IMG/VR virus record: IMGVR_UViG_3300044680_000280
Span: 342,735 to 406,734 of that record
Reading direction: 5' to 3' (one strand)
Source of the DNA: a virus
DNA: 64,000 nucleotides
The position numbers and the translations under genes are program-made. Positions 54,960 through 62,604 of the stretch are shown here, piece after piece (the first letter of the stretch is position 1; each line of letters starts with the position of its first letter). The notes beneath the pieces are model-generated. The model saw nothing but the letters and a program-made list of their open reading frames with translations. It searched no databases and had not been told where the DNA came from.

Positions 54960-55072
54960 CGGGTTCCCGGGTACAAGCGAAAGGCGATCAACACGAGGAT
55001 CATAAGGATCCCGAAACCGACGATGTTGATGATCTGTTGAATTTCAGACGGGCTCGGGTCCTGGCGACTCAT
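54956..55072 (-). CDS. Single-pass membrane peptide (38 aa)
   Basis: [13 protein letters not shown], then IINIVGFGILMILVLIAFRL, then YPGTR. Its stop overlaps the coiled-coil gene's ATG and its start lies within the end of the gene upstream. The peptide, coiled coil and zinc protein may form one membrane complex, reminiscent of small phage lysis or spanin-type sets, though no cysteine or lipobox supports that. Confidence 0.6.
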   Translation of the reverse strand: MSRQDPSPSEIQQIINIVGFGILMILVLIAFRLYPGTR

Positions 55073-55331
55073 GTTGGCTCACAGGGGTGAGGGAGAGGGT
55101 GAAGAATTTTCGGAACACCCCTTCGAGGGTGATGGCTTCGAGCTCGGTAACGGGCACCCCGTCAATTTCGATGAAGACCTCGAATCCTACGTCGAGGGAC
55201 TCCGTGCGCACATGCACCCTTTCCGGGTCCACTTTGAACACATGCGCCGTGACTTTCTGAAAGCCTAGGGCGACGTCAGAGGGGTTTCCGCCTTGTTCGA
55301 CCCAAGAAAAGCGCTCTCGATTTCCAAGCAT
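55044..55331 (-). CDS. Small beta protein
   Basis: 95 aa from MLGNRER. Class I box 55345-55351, TACAGA, nine nt. Strands [30 protein letters not shown]. First of the four-gene operon; divergent from nadA. Confidence 0.75.
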   Translation of the reverse strand: MLGNRERFSWVEQGGNPSDVALGFQKVTAHVFKVDPERVHVRTESLDVGFEVFIEIDGVPVTELEAITLEGVFRKFFTLSLTPVSQHESPGPEPV

Positions 55332-55344
55332 GTCTACCCATCTG

Positions 55345-55392
55345 TACACCGGGTTTTATCCCTTGAATAGAGCTGATCGCTGGTGTAAGGTC
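55345..55392. promoter_or_regulatory. Divergent class I promoters at nadA
   Basis: Minus CGGTGTACAGA (55341-55351) and plus TGGTGTAAGGT (55381-55391) are 30 bp apart and drive the membrane-peptide operon and nadA. Confidence 0.6.
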
Positions 55393-55398
55393 AAATTT

Positions 55399-56343
55399 AT
55401 GGACGCTGACATCGAAGGGGCGATCATTCGTTTGAAGCGCGAACGGAACGCTGTTCTCTTGGCTCACTACTACCAGGACAGTGAGATTCAGGATGTCGCG
55501 GATGTCATCGGCGATTCTCTTCAGCTTGCGCGAACGGCGGCGGAGACGACAGCGGACGTCATCTGCTTTGCCGGAGTTCACTTCATGGCGGAGACCGCAA
55601 AAATCTTGAACCCGACGAGAACGGTCATCCTACCCGACCTCAACGCTGGGTGCTCCCTCGCCAACGGGTGCCCCGCGGATCGATTCGCCCAATGGGTGGA
55701 TAACTGTAGGAAGCACGCTCCAAACAACGACGTGACGGTTGTCAGCTATATCAACTGTACGGCCGAGGTCAAGGCGCTCTCGGACATCATCTGCACGTCG
55801 TCCAACGCGGTGAGGGTCATCGAGAGCATCCCCGAGAGCAGCACGATTCTCTTCGCGCCCGACAAGAACCTTGGCATGTGGGTCCGCAAAAAGACCGGAC
55901 GACCTATGGTCTTTTGGCAGGGTACTTGCATCGTCCATGAAACATTCAGCCAGCGAAAGCTCATCGGACTCAAGACGCAGTATCCTGGAGCTCAGGTCAT
56001 CGCCCACCCCGAATGTGAACCCGCGGTTTTGGACATGGCCGACTTCGTGGGGTCAACGACGGCCCTTCTGAGCTATGCGGTCGCCAGCTCCTGGGACCAG
56101 TTCATCGTCGTCACCGAGTCTGGCATCCTGCACCAGATGCAGAAAGAGGCGCCAGAAAAGACGTTCATCCCCGCGCCTCCCGACGGCAACTGCGCCTGCA
56201 ACGAGTGCCCGTACATGAAAATGAACACACTCGAGAAGGTGTACGCCTGTCTCCGAGACTTGTCGCCTCGCATCGAGATGGACCCCGCCCTGCTTGCGCG
56301 GGCTCGGGTTCCGATCGATCGGATGATGGCAATCTCAGTCTAA
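55399..56343 (+). CDS. nadA: Quinolinate synthase
   Basis: 314 aa, full length. Condenses iminoaspartate with dihydroxyacetone phosphate to quinolinate, the first ring of NAD; the active site is a [4Fe-4S] cluster. Seen: [20 protein letters not shown] at the start, [25 protein letters not shown], and [16 protein letters not shown] near the end, which include the cluster cysteines. TGGTGTA box 55381-55387 (TAAGGT, 7 nt) fixes the start. nadB and nadC are not in the window; the host or another part of the element must supply them. Confidence 0.95.
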   Translation: MDADIEGAIIRLKRERNAVLLAHYYQDSEIQDVADVIGDSLQLARTAAETTADVICFAGVHFMAETAKILNPTRTVILPDLNAGCSLANGCPADRFAQWVDNCRKHAPNNDVTVVSYINCTAEVKALSDIICTSSNAVRVIESIPESSTILFAPDKNLGMWVRKKTGRPMVFWQGTCIVHETFSQRKLIGLKTQYPGAQVIAHPECEPAVLDMADFVGSTTALLSYAVASSWDQFIVVTESGILHQMQKEAPEKTFIPAPPDGNCACNECPYMKMNTLEKVYACLRDLSPRIEMDPALLARARVPIDRMMAISV

Positions 56344-56457
56344 TCCGAGTAGGTAACGGATAATTCGTCCAAACTCATACATGTAGACCGTAGGCCAATA
56401 CCGCCAGCCGAGCCGCTCTTTCGAGGCGTTACCCGTGGTCAGGTGGGTGTAGGTCAT
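56335..56457 (-). CDS. Small protein (40 aa)
   Basis: [10 protein letters not shown] ... [23 protein letters not shown] overlap with the DUF551 gene; overlaps the nadA end by nine nt. Possibly membrane-associated by its aromatic C-terminal helix. Confidence 0.55.
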   Translation of the reverse strand: MTYTHLTTGNASKERLGWRYWPTVYMYEFGRIIRYLLGLD

Positions 56458-56702
56458 GATGCGGCGACGGGCTCGGGGACAGGCATCCAGTGGGTGACCT
56501 GTTCGCCGATCTGGAGTTTGCCGTGAGAACCGATCATGTCCGACTCGAAGCCCTGCGGGATTCTCTTTGGGCCCAGTTCCCACTCGAGGAGCGGCACGAG
56601 ACGCCCGATGCTGACGGAGAACCCCCTCGACGTTCTGTGTTGGAGGAGGACGGTTTCGTAAAGGAGCGGTAGACGTTCGTCAACTTTTACCCAAGCGACC
56701 AT
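56454..56702 (-). CDS. DUF551 protein
   Basis: 82 aa. WVKVDERLPLLYETVLLQ at the start and VTHWMPVPEP at the end are the DUF551 signature, a domain common in phages, with no known role. Strong AAGGAGG six nt before ATG. Follows the small membrane protein 56725. Confidence 0.85.
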   Translation of the reverse strand: MVAWVKVDERLPLLYETVLLQHRTSRGFSVSIGRLVPLLEWELGPKRIPQGFESDMIGSHGKLQIGEQVTHWMPVPEPVAAS

Positions 56703-56724
56703 AGTTGTCCTCCTTGATTACGTT

Positions 56725-56859
56725 TCAGTCTTCCGTTTCAGTCTTCTTGTCTCGGTGTAAGTCCCACTTCTTCCAAGTGGCAACTCCGGCCACGAGCACG
56801 AACGTCATGATTACGGGTCCCCAGAGAACGAGGGATAGTGTTAGGTTGGGATCAAACAT
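56725..56859 (-). CDS. Single-pass membrane protein (44 aa)
   Basis: Hydrophobic LSLVLWGPVIMTFVLVAGVA then WKKWDLHRDKKTETED. The end is encoded by a 13-bp tandem duplication (56721-56746). Box tacacca 56870-56876; TAGGTG, six nt, leaderless. Heads the DUF551 operon. Confidence 0.65.
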   Translation of the reverse strand: MFDPNLTLSLVLWGPVIMTFVLVAGVATWKKWDLHRDKKTETED

Positions 56860-56868
56860 GGCTTGCAC

Positions 56869-57177
56869 CTACACCACCCAATCGGGCGGTTTCTGCTCTG
56901 GATACCCTGAGATTTTCATAGGGTAATAGTAGTCTAAGTCTTTTCCGCACTCGGAGCAGACGAGAATCCTCCAGGTATCGGAAATCGACAGTGTGGATCG
57001 GAACTCCGTTTTCTTAACTTCCACGAATTTCCTACACACGGGCTGATGCGGAATACCGACCTTCCCCTTGCACCACTTCTTCTTGTTCTTCGAGGCGCGG
57101 TGGGGGGTTGTCTGGTCGGGCACCTTTTGTGACCGCTCGTCTCGCCGCTTTGCGGATGAGATTTTCCGGTCGCTCAT
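56869..57177 (-). CDS. Basic zinc-type protein
   Basis: 102 aa. WCKGKVGIPHQPVC and VCSECG form a Cys4 site, flanked by very basic sequence (SAKRRDERSQK, ASKNKKKW). Promoter CTGAAC-16-TACACT, six nt, ATG, a near class II. Likely nucleic-acid-binding. Confidence 0.76.
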   Translation of the reverse strand: MSDRKISSAKRRDERSQKVPDQTTPHRASKNKKKWCKGKVGIPHQPVCRKFVEVKKTEFRSTLSISDTWRILVCSECGKDLDYYYPMKISGYPEQKPPDWVV

Positions 57178-57193
57178 GGTGAAAGTGTAGCAC

Positions 57194-57514
57194 TCAGTGG
57201 AGGGTGTTCAGGGCGGCATCCAAGCCGAATGTGAACGACACATGCCTAGATACGACTTGGGCGTGATCCGCTTCCGATTTACGGTAGAGCTCGGTCAACC
57301 TCTTCACGAGGGATTCTCGAAGATTCTCGGCCGCCTCCTCGAGAACAGTTCCGGAGCCCATCGCTGAAAGACCCCGAGCCGTGTCGGGTTCACACAAGAA
57401 GAGTTGGAGAGTCTTGTCCTGAAAGACCTTAGTCGTAATGGTAGGTTTCGAACCCGGGTACACGGTCTTATACGCCTCTATGGAGAGTCGAATGTTTTCT
57501 TCAGGGGACCGCAT
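57194..57514 (-). CDS. Hypothetical protein
   Basis: 106 aa; start overlaps the upstream stop by 14 nt. TITTKVFQDKTLQLFLCEPD, then a helix (EEAAENLRESLVKRLTEL) as in small HicB-like alpha/beta folds, but not conclusive. Confidence 0.7.
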   Translation of the reverse strand: MRSPEENIRLSIEAYKTVYPGSKPTITTKVFQDKTLQLFLCEPDTARGLSAMGSGTVLEEAAENLRESLVKRLTELYRKSEADHAQVVSRHVSFTFGLDAALNTLH

Positions 57515-57848
57515 AGCCGCCAGCTCCTTGTATGAACTCTTGCATGGTCATTGATGCTCGTTCGTACTTCAACCAGACTTGTCCGAGGGGGTCCTCTGGG
57601 ACACACTTCTCAGACGGCAGTATTCTTACGAGGGACTCCTTTTTACGGAGCTGATTCATGATCAGAACAACTCCGTCAAGGCAGTTCACAACGAACGGTT
57701 GAAGTCCTTGCTTCCTTTTGTACACCGTTCTGTAGCTCGTCAGATCCAGCAGTGCGTAACCAACGATCTTTGCGCCCGGACCTAGGATCGGCAAGACGGC
57801 TCGGGGGCTTTTGCCTTTTTCCAAAACTTGTAGGAACGGGGTGGTCAT
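57501..57848 (-). CDS. Hypothetical protein
   Basis: 115 aa. Beta-rich (AKIVGYALLDLTSYRTVYKR, VVNCLDGVVLIM), with a helical end. Class I box 57859-57865; TAGGAA, six nt. Confidence 0.76.
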   Translation of the reverse strand: MTTPFLQVLEKGKSPRAVLPILGPGAKIVGYALLDLTSYRTVYKRKQGLQPFVVNCLDGVVLIMNQLRKKESLVRILPSEKCVPEDPLGQVWLKYERASMTMQEFIQGAGGYAVP

Positions 57849-57875
57849 AGCCTATTCCTACACCGGAGGCGCCCG

Positions 57876-58193
57876 CTAACTGGACGAAATCGTGAACGTA
57901 TCCTTCAACCCGTGATTGAACATGAGGAGCTGATACTCTCCCGCTTCACCGGGTTTCGTGTGCACGACGCATGAGTTGTTCCCGCCGTCGTCTCGAGAGA
58001 CGAACTTCTTGTCCGGACCGTAAAGGTAGCAGTCGATGTCTCCGCCCCCTTGTCCCGTCACTCTCAAGGTCCTGACGTCAGTCTCGACACCGGTGATGTG
58101 GACTCGCATCCACCCCTCAGACTTGATCTCGAAGGATGGGGCAACCCCGAGGGTAAGGGCCGAGAACAGTAGAGCGTGGATAAAGGGGTGCAT
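57876..58193 (-). CDS. Secreted protein, C2-like beta fold
   Basis: 105 aa. Signal peptide MHPFIHALLFSALTLGVA, cleaved near residue 18-20. The mature part (GQGGGDIDCYLYGPDKKFVS, DDGGNNSCVVHTKP, GEYQLLMFNHG) matches the beta sandwich of bacterial pre-peptidase C-terminal domains ('D.D.yly.p....a.d.....  G.Y.v.v.n'). Two cysteines may form a disulfide. Start two nt after the 58196 stop. Confidence 0.75.
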   Translation of the reverse strand: MHPFIHALLFSALTLGVAPSFEIKSEGWMRVHITGVETDVRTLRVTGQGGGDIDCYLYGPDKKFVSRDDGGNNSCVVHTKPGEAGEYQLLMFNHGLKDTFTISSS

Positions 58194-58195
58194 GT

Positions 58196-58627
58196 TCAGT
58201 TGGGCCTTTTCGATGGGGGAGCTTTGCAAGTCAAAACCGTGGCTCCGGGTTCACCGTTCTCCGTATCCTGAATGACCAGAACACGGACGTGATTGAGCTG
58301 GGGAGGCGTGGTCAACGCTTCGGTTGCCTTCACCATTGTTCTTTCGATGGCCGCTTTCGTGGCGGCGAGCGGAAGGACCATGATGTACGGAGCGCCGATG
58401 AGAGCCATGAGCTCGAGGTCCGCATTCGGCTTCGGGGCGGCGTCTTCTTCCCGTAGTGCCGCGCAATAGCTGGCCTTCACGAGGTGAACCCCGAACTCAT
58501 CGTTGGGGTCCACGACGATGATGATGTGTTTCGACGGGTCCCCATTCACTCGAGCGAATTGCTGTAGAGCTTGGGTCCTGATCCCTTCCCAGAGAGCGAC
58601 GCGAGGAGCTGATTCGGTGGTTGCCAT
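58196..58627 (-). CDS. Paralogue of the 61091 protein
   Basis: 143 aa from MATTES. Class I box 58639-58645; TAGAAA, five nt. It aligns along its length with 61091-61510: LWEGIR ~ LWEKYG, HIIIVVDP ~ HVILMIDI, PYIMVLPLAATKAAIERTMV ~ PFIMALALEPTIAIFKSVRS, LNHVRVLVI ~ PNHVRAVIL. Alpha/beta fold, function unknown. RVALWE near the N-terminus recalls the W-tag core. Confidence 0.76.
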   Translation of the reverse strand: MATTESAPRVALWEGIRTQALQQFARVNGDPSKHIIIVVDPNDEFGVHLVKASYCAALREEDAAPKPNADLELMALIGAPYIMVLPLAATKAAIERTMVKATEALTTPPQLNHVRVLVIQDTENGEPGATVLTCKAPPSKRPN

Positions 58628-58652
58628 ACGTGTATTTCTACACCGATCGAAT

Positions 58653-58982
58653 TCACCGAATGCCAACTAAAATGGTCTCGGGAAGAACTTCGTTTGAACT
58701 TCGGATTTCCCAGTCACGGCACCCAACAGGTCTCACGCCTTCCCACGGTTCAGCACGGTCGTACACCTGCTGATATGTTTCGGAAATGGGGGGTGTGTCC
58801 GAAAAAGGGCGCTTGTCGTCGAGTCGATCCCAGAGCGCCTGCGCGGTCATTGCCCGTCGCAAACGAACCAGAGCCACCTGTGGTGTGCTCCCCTGGGACA
58901 TGATGTCGTATTCCATGAGACAGGCAACGATGATTCCTTCTTCGTTCAACAGTAGAACTCTCATGGCGCACCTTCTTTTCAT
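58653..58982 (-). CDS. HicB-like small protein
   Basis: 109 aa, ATGA overlap with the gene before it. GIIVACLMEYDIMSQGSTPQ then a helix (VALVRLRRAMTAQALW) follows the HicB pattern (strand, 'G.d..eA...l'). A partner toxin is not seen. Known relatives occur in phages without a toxin. Confidence 0.65.
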   Translation of the reverse strand: MKRRCAMRVLLLNEEGIIVACLMEYDIMSQGSTPQVALVRLRRAMTAQALWDRLDDKRPFSDTPPISETYQQVYDRAEPWEGVRPVGCRDWEIRSSNEVLPETILVGIR

Positions 58983-59524
58983 AGTCGGCCGTTTTGGCGC
59001 AACCTACAACAGGCGGCACAATGGTGTATTATTTCCCCTTTCACTTCGAAGAGGTACACGGCATTTGGAGCTCCGCAATTGGTGCAGTTTCGCCCTGGAT
59101 TGCCGAGTCGAGGCGTTCGATCAGGTGGAAGGTCTCCCCGCAGCGTTGGACCCGTGTCGTAAGAATAGTTGGGTCGACCGAAGGCCGTCTGTTCTGTCCA
59201 CCTCGGCTTTGTGGGGATCCCGCACGAGTGAACCGGATCCCCGCCGTAGCATCCGTAACAGAGCGCGCGAGGCGGCGGCGTCACAAGGGCGGGCTCCTCG
59301 ATTTTGGCCGAGGCAACAGGTTCTGTCGTGTCTGTGAAAAAGTAGGACTTGGTAATTCGAGCGATTCGCCCTACAAACTTGAGATCGTCGAAGCCAGCCT
59401 CGTGCGCGATTGTGTCCGTCACCATCGTAACGGTAACCTGGGCGCTTTCGACCGTTATACAGTAGGCGTACCCCACCACGAGTCTTTGCTTTTCTGAGTA
59501 CCACCCAAATTTCGTGTTTTCCAT
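58979..59524 (-). CDS. Zinc-ribbon protein
   Basis: 181 aa from MENTKFG, seven nt after the previous stop. Beta N-terminal half; CYGCYGGDPVHSCG and CTNCGA ... HHCAACC provide two zinc sites. The last (GRNCTNCGAPNAVYLFEVKG) is a classic ribbon. Confidence 0.76.
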   Translation of the reverse strand: MENTKFGWYSEKQRLVVGYAYCITVESAQVTVTMVTDTIAHEAGFDDLKFVGRIARITKSYFFTDTTEPVASAKIEEPALVTPPPRALCYGCYGGDPVHSCGIPTKPRWTEQTAFGRPNYSYDTGPTLRGDLPPDRTPRLGNPGRNCTNCGAPNAVYLFEVKGEIIHHCAACCRLRQNGRL

Positions 59525-59531
59525 GGTCCTA

Positions 59532-60014
59532 CTATCCCGGTAATACGCCAACGGTTGGATACTCGTACGGTCTCCAAAGGTTTCCGCATCCCTTTCGTTT
59601 ACCGTAATCCACGCAAAGGTGCGTCTTGTGCGGTCGAATTGCGAACTCCCCCTCGTCGACGTGTTGGAGTCCACACTTAGGACACCATAGCTCCATCGAC
59701 ACGGGGACGTCCTTACTCTGAGCCGCAATTTGCTTACGCTGGTACTCAGCCTCAAGAGAATTCAAATGCCCGGCCAAGGAGGAATGTTTGAGGCAGTGCG
59801 AAAGGGAAATTGGAGAAATGGTGGCTCCGCTCATTGGACGGGGACAGTCCGGATAGAAGCAACGCATCGCCCAACGATGCTTCAACCTCTTGACCTGATT
59901 CCTACGCGTGACGAGCTCGAGGAGGTAGGGGAGAGCATCTTTGAGCAGCAACCCCTCAGAGGCAAGCTCGCCCATCTCAATCAGATGCTTCAGACTCGAT
60001 TTGAATTCGGTCAT
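59532..60014 (-). CDS. Zinc protein of the CPKCGxxHVDEG type
   Basis: 160 aa from MTEFKS, ATGA overlap. Helical first half with CFYPDCPRP ... HCLKH. Second half CPKCGLQHVDEGEFAIRPHK, THLC and YPTVGV is a pattern frequent in phage and large bacterial genomes ('CpkCg..HvDeG.wA..pH..H.C..CG..w.....tVGV'), a zinc fold of unknown role. Confidence 0.8.
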   Translation of the reverse strand: MTEFKSSLKHLIEMGELASEGLLLKDALPYLLELVTRRNQVKRLKHRWAMRCFYPDCPRPMSGATISPISLSHCLKHSSLAGHLNSLEAEYQRKQIAAQSKDVPVSMELWCPKCGLQHVDEGEFAIRPHKTHLCVDYGKRKGCGNLWRPYEYPTVGVLPG

Positions 60015-60259
60015 CGTGCCGTCCTCAAATACATCCAAGCCGCTCGACCCGTGGCATCCCTTTGATCGAACCAGGCATCTTTCCACGCATCCCGTTCTGC
60101 CTTCAGGTTGCTGACTTGACGACGTAAGCAAAACTCAACCGTGTGGGGTTCCGTCATCATCGCAATGTCGACCTTACAGTCCAGACAGATCAGCGGGCCC
60201 CCCGCAATGAGACACGGGTGCGGGTCGAATGTTCTTCCACAGTCGGGGCAAGGGTTCAC
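60011..60259 (-). CDS. Zinc mini-protein, leaderless GTG
   Basis: 82 aa. CPDCG and CLDCK pairs in the first 30 residues, then a helix. Class I box 60270-60276, TAACAA, six nt to GTG. Leads a four-gene chain joined by ATGA overlaps. Confidence 0.78.
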   Translation of the reverse strand: MNPCPDCGRTFDPHPCLIAGGPLICLDCKVDIAMMTEPHTVEFCLRRQVSNLKAERDAWKDAWFDQRDATGRAAWMYLRTAR

Positions 60260-60269
60260 GGATTATTGT

Positions 60270-60301
60270 TACACCGGAAGTCTCGAATTCGGTGTAACCT
60301 A
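60270..60301. promoter_or_regulatory. Divergent class I promoters
   Basis: Minus CGGTGTAACAA (60266-60276) and plus CGGTGTAACCT (60290-60300) about 13 bp apart, for 60259 and 60306. Confidence 0.6.
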
Positions 60302-60305
60302 ATGC

Positions 60306-60512
60306 ATGGCTCAATTTTTCAACGCCGATTTCGAGAAGGGTCGGCTCTACAGCCTACGGGTTTCCCCGGTTCAATCGACCTCCTTCCGATGGTCAAACTC
60401 CAAGGAGTGCCGAGATTTCCCTGACGGAGGGCACACTTGCATCGTTTTGGCAGAGTCGTTTGATGAAGCCTACCGTGCGGTAAAACAGAAGCACGAGACT
60501 ACGGCGACGTAA
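60306..60512 (+). CDS. Small protein
   Basis: 68 aa. Beta (GRLYSLRVSPVQSTSFRW) then a helix (SFDEAYRAVKQKHE). Class I box 60290-60296; TAACCT, five nt. Overlaps the convergent 60499 gene by 14 nt. Confidence 0.72.
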   Translation: MAQFFNADFEKGRLYSLRVSPVQSTSFRWSNSKECRDFPDGGHTCIVLAESFDEAYRAVKQKHETTAT

Positions 60513-61038
60513 CAGGGGTCGTCGTGAACTTGCACCCGCACGTGGACATCATGATGACCCCGGGCTTGAGCGGATGACCAACGTGCTCGTACTTTTGCTT
60601 ACACGTAGGGCAAGTGTCTAGCGGACGGTCCACGACCGTGACGTCTGGCCTCCTGGAGATTCCCTCGGTCGGACGGATGTCCTTGGCCATTCCGTCTAAT
60701 TGAGCCATGAGATCGGCTGGGAGGTAGCGGTACTCAAGGGGTATCCCGTTTTTCATATGAAGTTCGATCCCCATCTTCATGCCGCTTGAGATCCCCAGAT
60801 CTTCGTAGACAACAGCGGCCTCCCCACAGGCGCCCCAGATGAAACCGACCTGCATGCCGAGCTTTCGCTCCTCGGGCGACGCGTCATCGAGGAATTGAGT
60901 CATGAGGAGGTGACTCGCGTATGGGGCTTCTTTTCTTCGAAGGCAATCCACGGCACAAAGTCGAGCGTACTTGATGTTCTCCTCGAAGGTTCGGCCATTG
61001 GAAGGAGACAAGGGGGATTCAATGACGACTTTTCGCAT
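60499..61038 (-). CDS. DUF7768-like protein with zinc tail
   Basis: 179 aa. KVVIESPLSPSNG ... NIKYARLCAVDCLRRKEAPY, ASHLLMTQFLDDASPEER, GFIWG match DUF7768, a Rossmann-like fold related to nucleotide-handling SLOG/YspA proteins. The C-terminus adds CPTC ... CGC, a zinc extension. Box tacacca 61062-61068, then a 19-nt leader with GAAAGAGG inside a GGAGCCTC/GAGGTTCC hairpin: start may be masked. Confidence 0.75.
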   Translation of the reverse strand: MRKVVIESPLSPSNGRTFEENIKYARLCAVDCLRRKEAPYASHLLMTQFLDDASPEERKLGMQVGFIWGACGEAAVVYEDLGISSGMKMGIELHMKNGIPLEYRYLPADLMAQLDGMAKDIRPTEGISRRPDVTVVDRPLDTCPTCKQKYEHVGHPLKPGVIMMSTCGCKFTTTPVTSP

Positions 61039-61090
61039 GGGAACCTCTTTCGAGGCTCCCCTACACCACGGACCGGTGTAAAGATGGGAA

Positions 61091-61510
61091 ATGGAACTCT
61101 CCTCTTCTGACCGCCGACTCTCCCTCTGGGAAAAGTACGGTCCGGGTACAGTAAAAAAGTTTCAACACATCCGTTCGGCCGAGACTCACGTCATCCTCAT
61201 GATCGACATTCGGTCTCCGGACGGCCCCGACATCATACGGTCTCTTTATACCATATCCGGAAGCAATACGGAGAGGCACGGTAAAGTCGAGGACAACGCG
61301 GAAGCGGAAATCGCTCGCCTGCAAAAGAGCGGGGAGCCGTTCATCATGGCTCTCGCGTTGGAACCCACGATCGCCATTTTCAAAAGCGTCAGGTCGAAGA
61401 TCGCCGAAGGACTCAGCGCCGAATTGACTCCGAACCATGTTCGAGCCGTCATTCTGGCAGAGAAGGGCGCTATCCTCGTTCAAGAACCCATCCGGGTCGG
61501 CACGAACTAG
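61091..61510 (+). CDS. Paralogue of the 58196 protein
   Basis: 139 aa. See 58196-58627 for the alignment. Class I box 61074-61080; TAAAGA, six nt. The paralogues are about 3 kb apart in opposite directions, so an old inverted duplication is likely. Confidence 0.76.
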   Translation: MELSSSDRRLSLWEKYGPGTVKKFQHIRSAETHVILMIDIRSPDGPDIIRSLYTISGSNTERHGKVEDNAEAEIARLQKSGEPFIMALALEPTIAIFKSVRSKIAEGLSAELTPNHVRAVILAEKGAILVQEPIRVGTN

Positions 61511-61701
61511 AGGAGTTTTCCGGCCACGAGTCGCGGTTGGAAAATCGCCGCTCGAAAGGCCTCTCCTGGCGGGAGTTCGATGCGTCGGTACTCCCTTATA
61601 GGCCTCTTGTCCTCTCCAAATGTTCGTTTGATAAAGTCGGATTCGTCCTCTGCGGACACGACGAGAACCTCGTCCTCAGTGCAATATGCAACGACGCCCA
61701 T
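61507..61701 (-). CDS. Small protein
   Basis: 64 aa. VVAYCTEDEVLVVSAEDESD then an IELPPGEAFRAAIF end. Promoter TGGTAAGAT, six nt, ATG, similar to class I without the box. Four nt convergent overlap with 61091. Confidence 0.7.
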   Translation of the reverse strand: MGVVAYCTEDEVLVVSAEDESDFIKRTFGEDKRPIREYRRIELPPGEAFRAAIFQPRLVAGKLL

Positions 61702-61758
61702 TCCTCCATCTTACCACTTTTCTTCTATCGGGGAAGGGTTCGGTGTAAAGAGGAGTCC

Positions 61759-62055
61759 ATGTCGAAACGCGCTGATGACCTTCTCATGCTCGAGGAAGTC
61801 CTGGATGATGACGAGCTGTCGGACGACGAACGAGAAATCTTCGAGAGTATGCTCGAGAGCCTCAATGAGACCACGACTCGCATTCTCTCGGAGAAACAAC
61901 GGAACATGCTTCTGAAGGTTCATGACCGATCCCACCCAGCGTACGCAAACCTGTACAGCTCGGGAAAGGTTCCGGAAGGAAATCCCGTTCCGACGCCGCC
62001 CGTTCTCCAGAACCTTCCCAAATTTCCCCCGGGACGGAAACCGAAATCGGTGTAG
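61759..62055 (+). CDS. Acidic helical protein
   Basis: 98 aa. LEEVLDDDELSDDEREIFES is strongly acidic; then SEKQRNMLLKVHDR and a Pro-rich end. Looks like short conserved phage proteins of unclear function (two-helix 'lsd.E.e....m...l.....lt.kQ...l'). Class I box 61741-61747; 7 nt. Confidence 0.76.
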   Translation: MSKRADDLLMLEEVLDDDELSDDEREIFESMLESLNETTTRILSEKQRNMLLKVHDRSHPAYANLYSSGKVPEGNPVPTPPVLQNLPKFPPGRKPKSV

Positions 62056-62064
62056 ATAGAAACA

Positions 62065-62331
62065 ATGGCGACTCAAAGGCTGCTCACCGCCACAAAGCGT
62101 GAGGACACGACGCAAAGCTGGGAAGTCTTCCGCTTCGAGGGTCTCCGAAGAGATGTCATCGGCTGTGTATTCGCCTCGTCCGTGGAAGACGCACTTCGAA
62201 TCGCTCGTCGAAACTATCCCGATCACCGGGACTTGATCGTCAAACAGGACGAGGATCCCTATTTCTTGGGGGACGAGTCAATCACCAAAAATGAGGGAGA
62301 CTATGGACCAAGAACAGACCGAAGCAACTGA
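62065..62331 (+). CDS. Small protein
   Basis: 88 aa. WEVFRFEGLRRDVIGCVFAS then SVEDALRIARRNYP, a beta-alpha unit. Class I box 62048-62054 sits in the stop of the gene before; TAGATA, six nt. Confidence 0.74.
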   Translation: MATQRLLTATKREDTTQSWEVFRFEGLRRDVIGCVFASSVEDALRIARRNYPDHRDLIVKQDEDPYFLGDESITKNEGDYGPRTDRSN

Positions 62332-62560
62332 AGCGGAATCGACTGAAGCCGTCTACGACACGAGGACCCACTTTGAGCGGCACCCGAACGATTCGCCAGC
62401 TCACTTAGGTATGATCCGAGTTCGTATCGACGGCGGGGACAGCACAACGAAGCGTGAGGACCGTCAGTACTTCTTCGTCAAAGCGGGATACGGAGAGAAG
62501 CAGAGAATCAAAGCTGCTCGGGCCTTCTTTGCATCAAAGATGGGACAAGACCTCGAGTAA
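62303..62560 (+). CDS. Small acidic protein
   Basis: 85 aa from MDQEQTE (ATG at 62291 possible), behind GAGGGAGACT. Acidic first 20 residues; then IRVRIDGGDSTTKREDRQYF strands and a helix. Overlaps 62065 by 29 nt, so co-translated. Confidence 0.7.
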   Translation: MDQEQTEATEAESTEAVYDTRTHFERHPNDSPAHLGMIRVRIDGGDSTTKREDRQYFFVKAGYGEKQRIKAARAFFASKMGQDLE

Positions 62561-62604
62561 GGATGAGCTGTTCAACGACTTTCTTTTTGTCGACCGTGTA
62601 GTCG

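Noticed and set aside
54956-55072. Spanin or holin
   Set aside because: One hydrophobic helix alone is not enough; no lipobox, no endolysin and no other lysis gene nearby.
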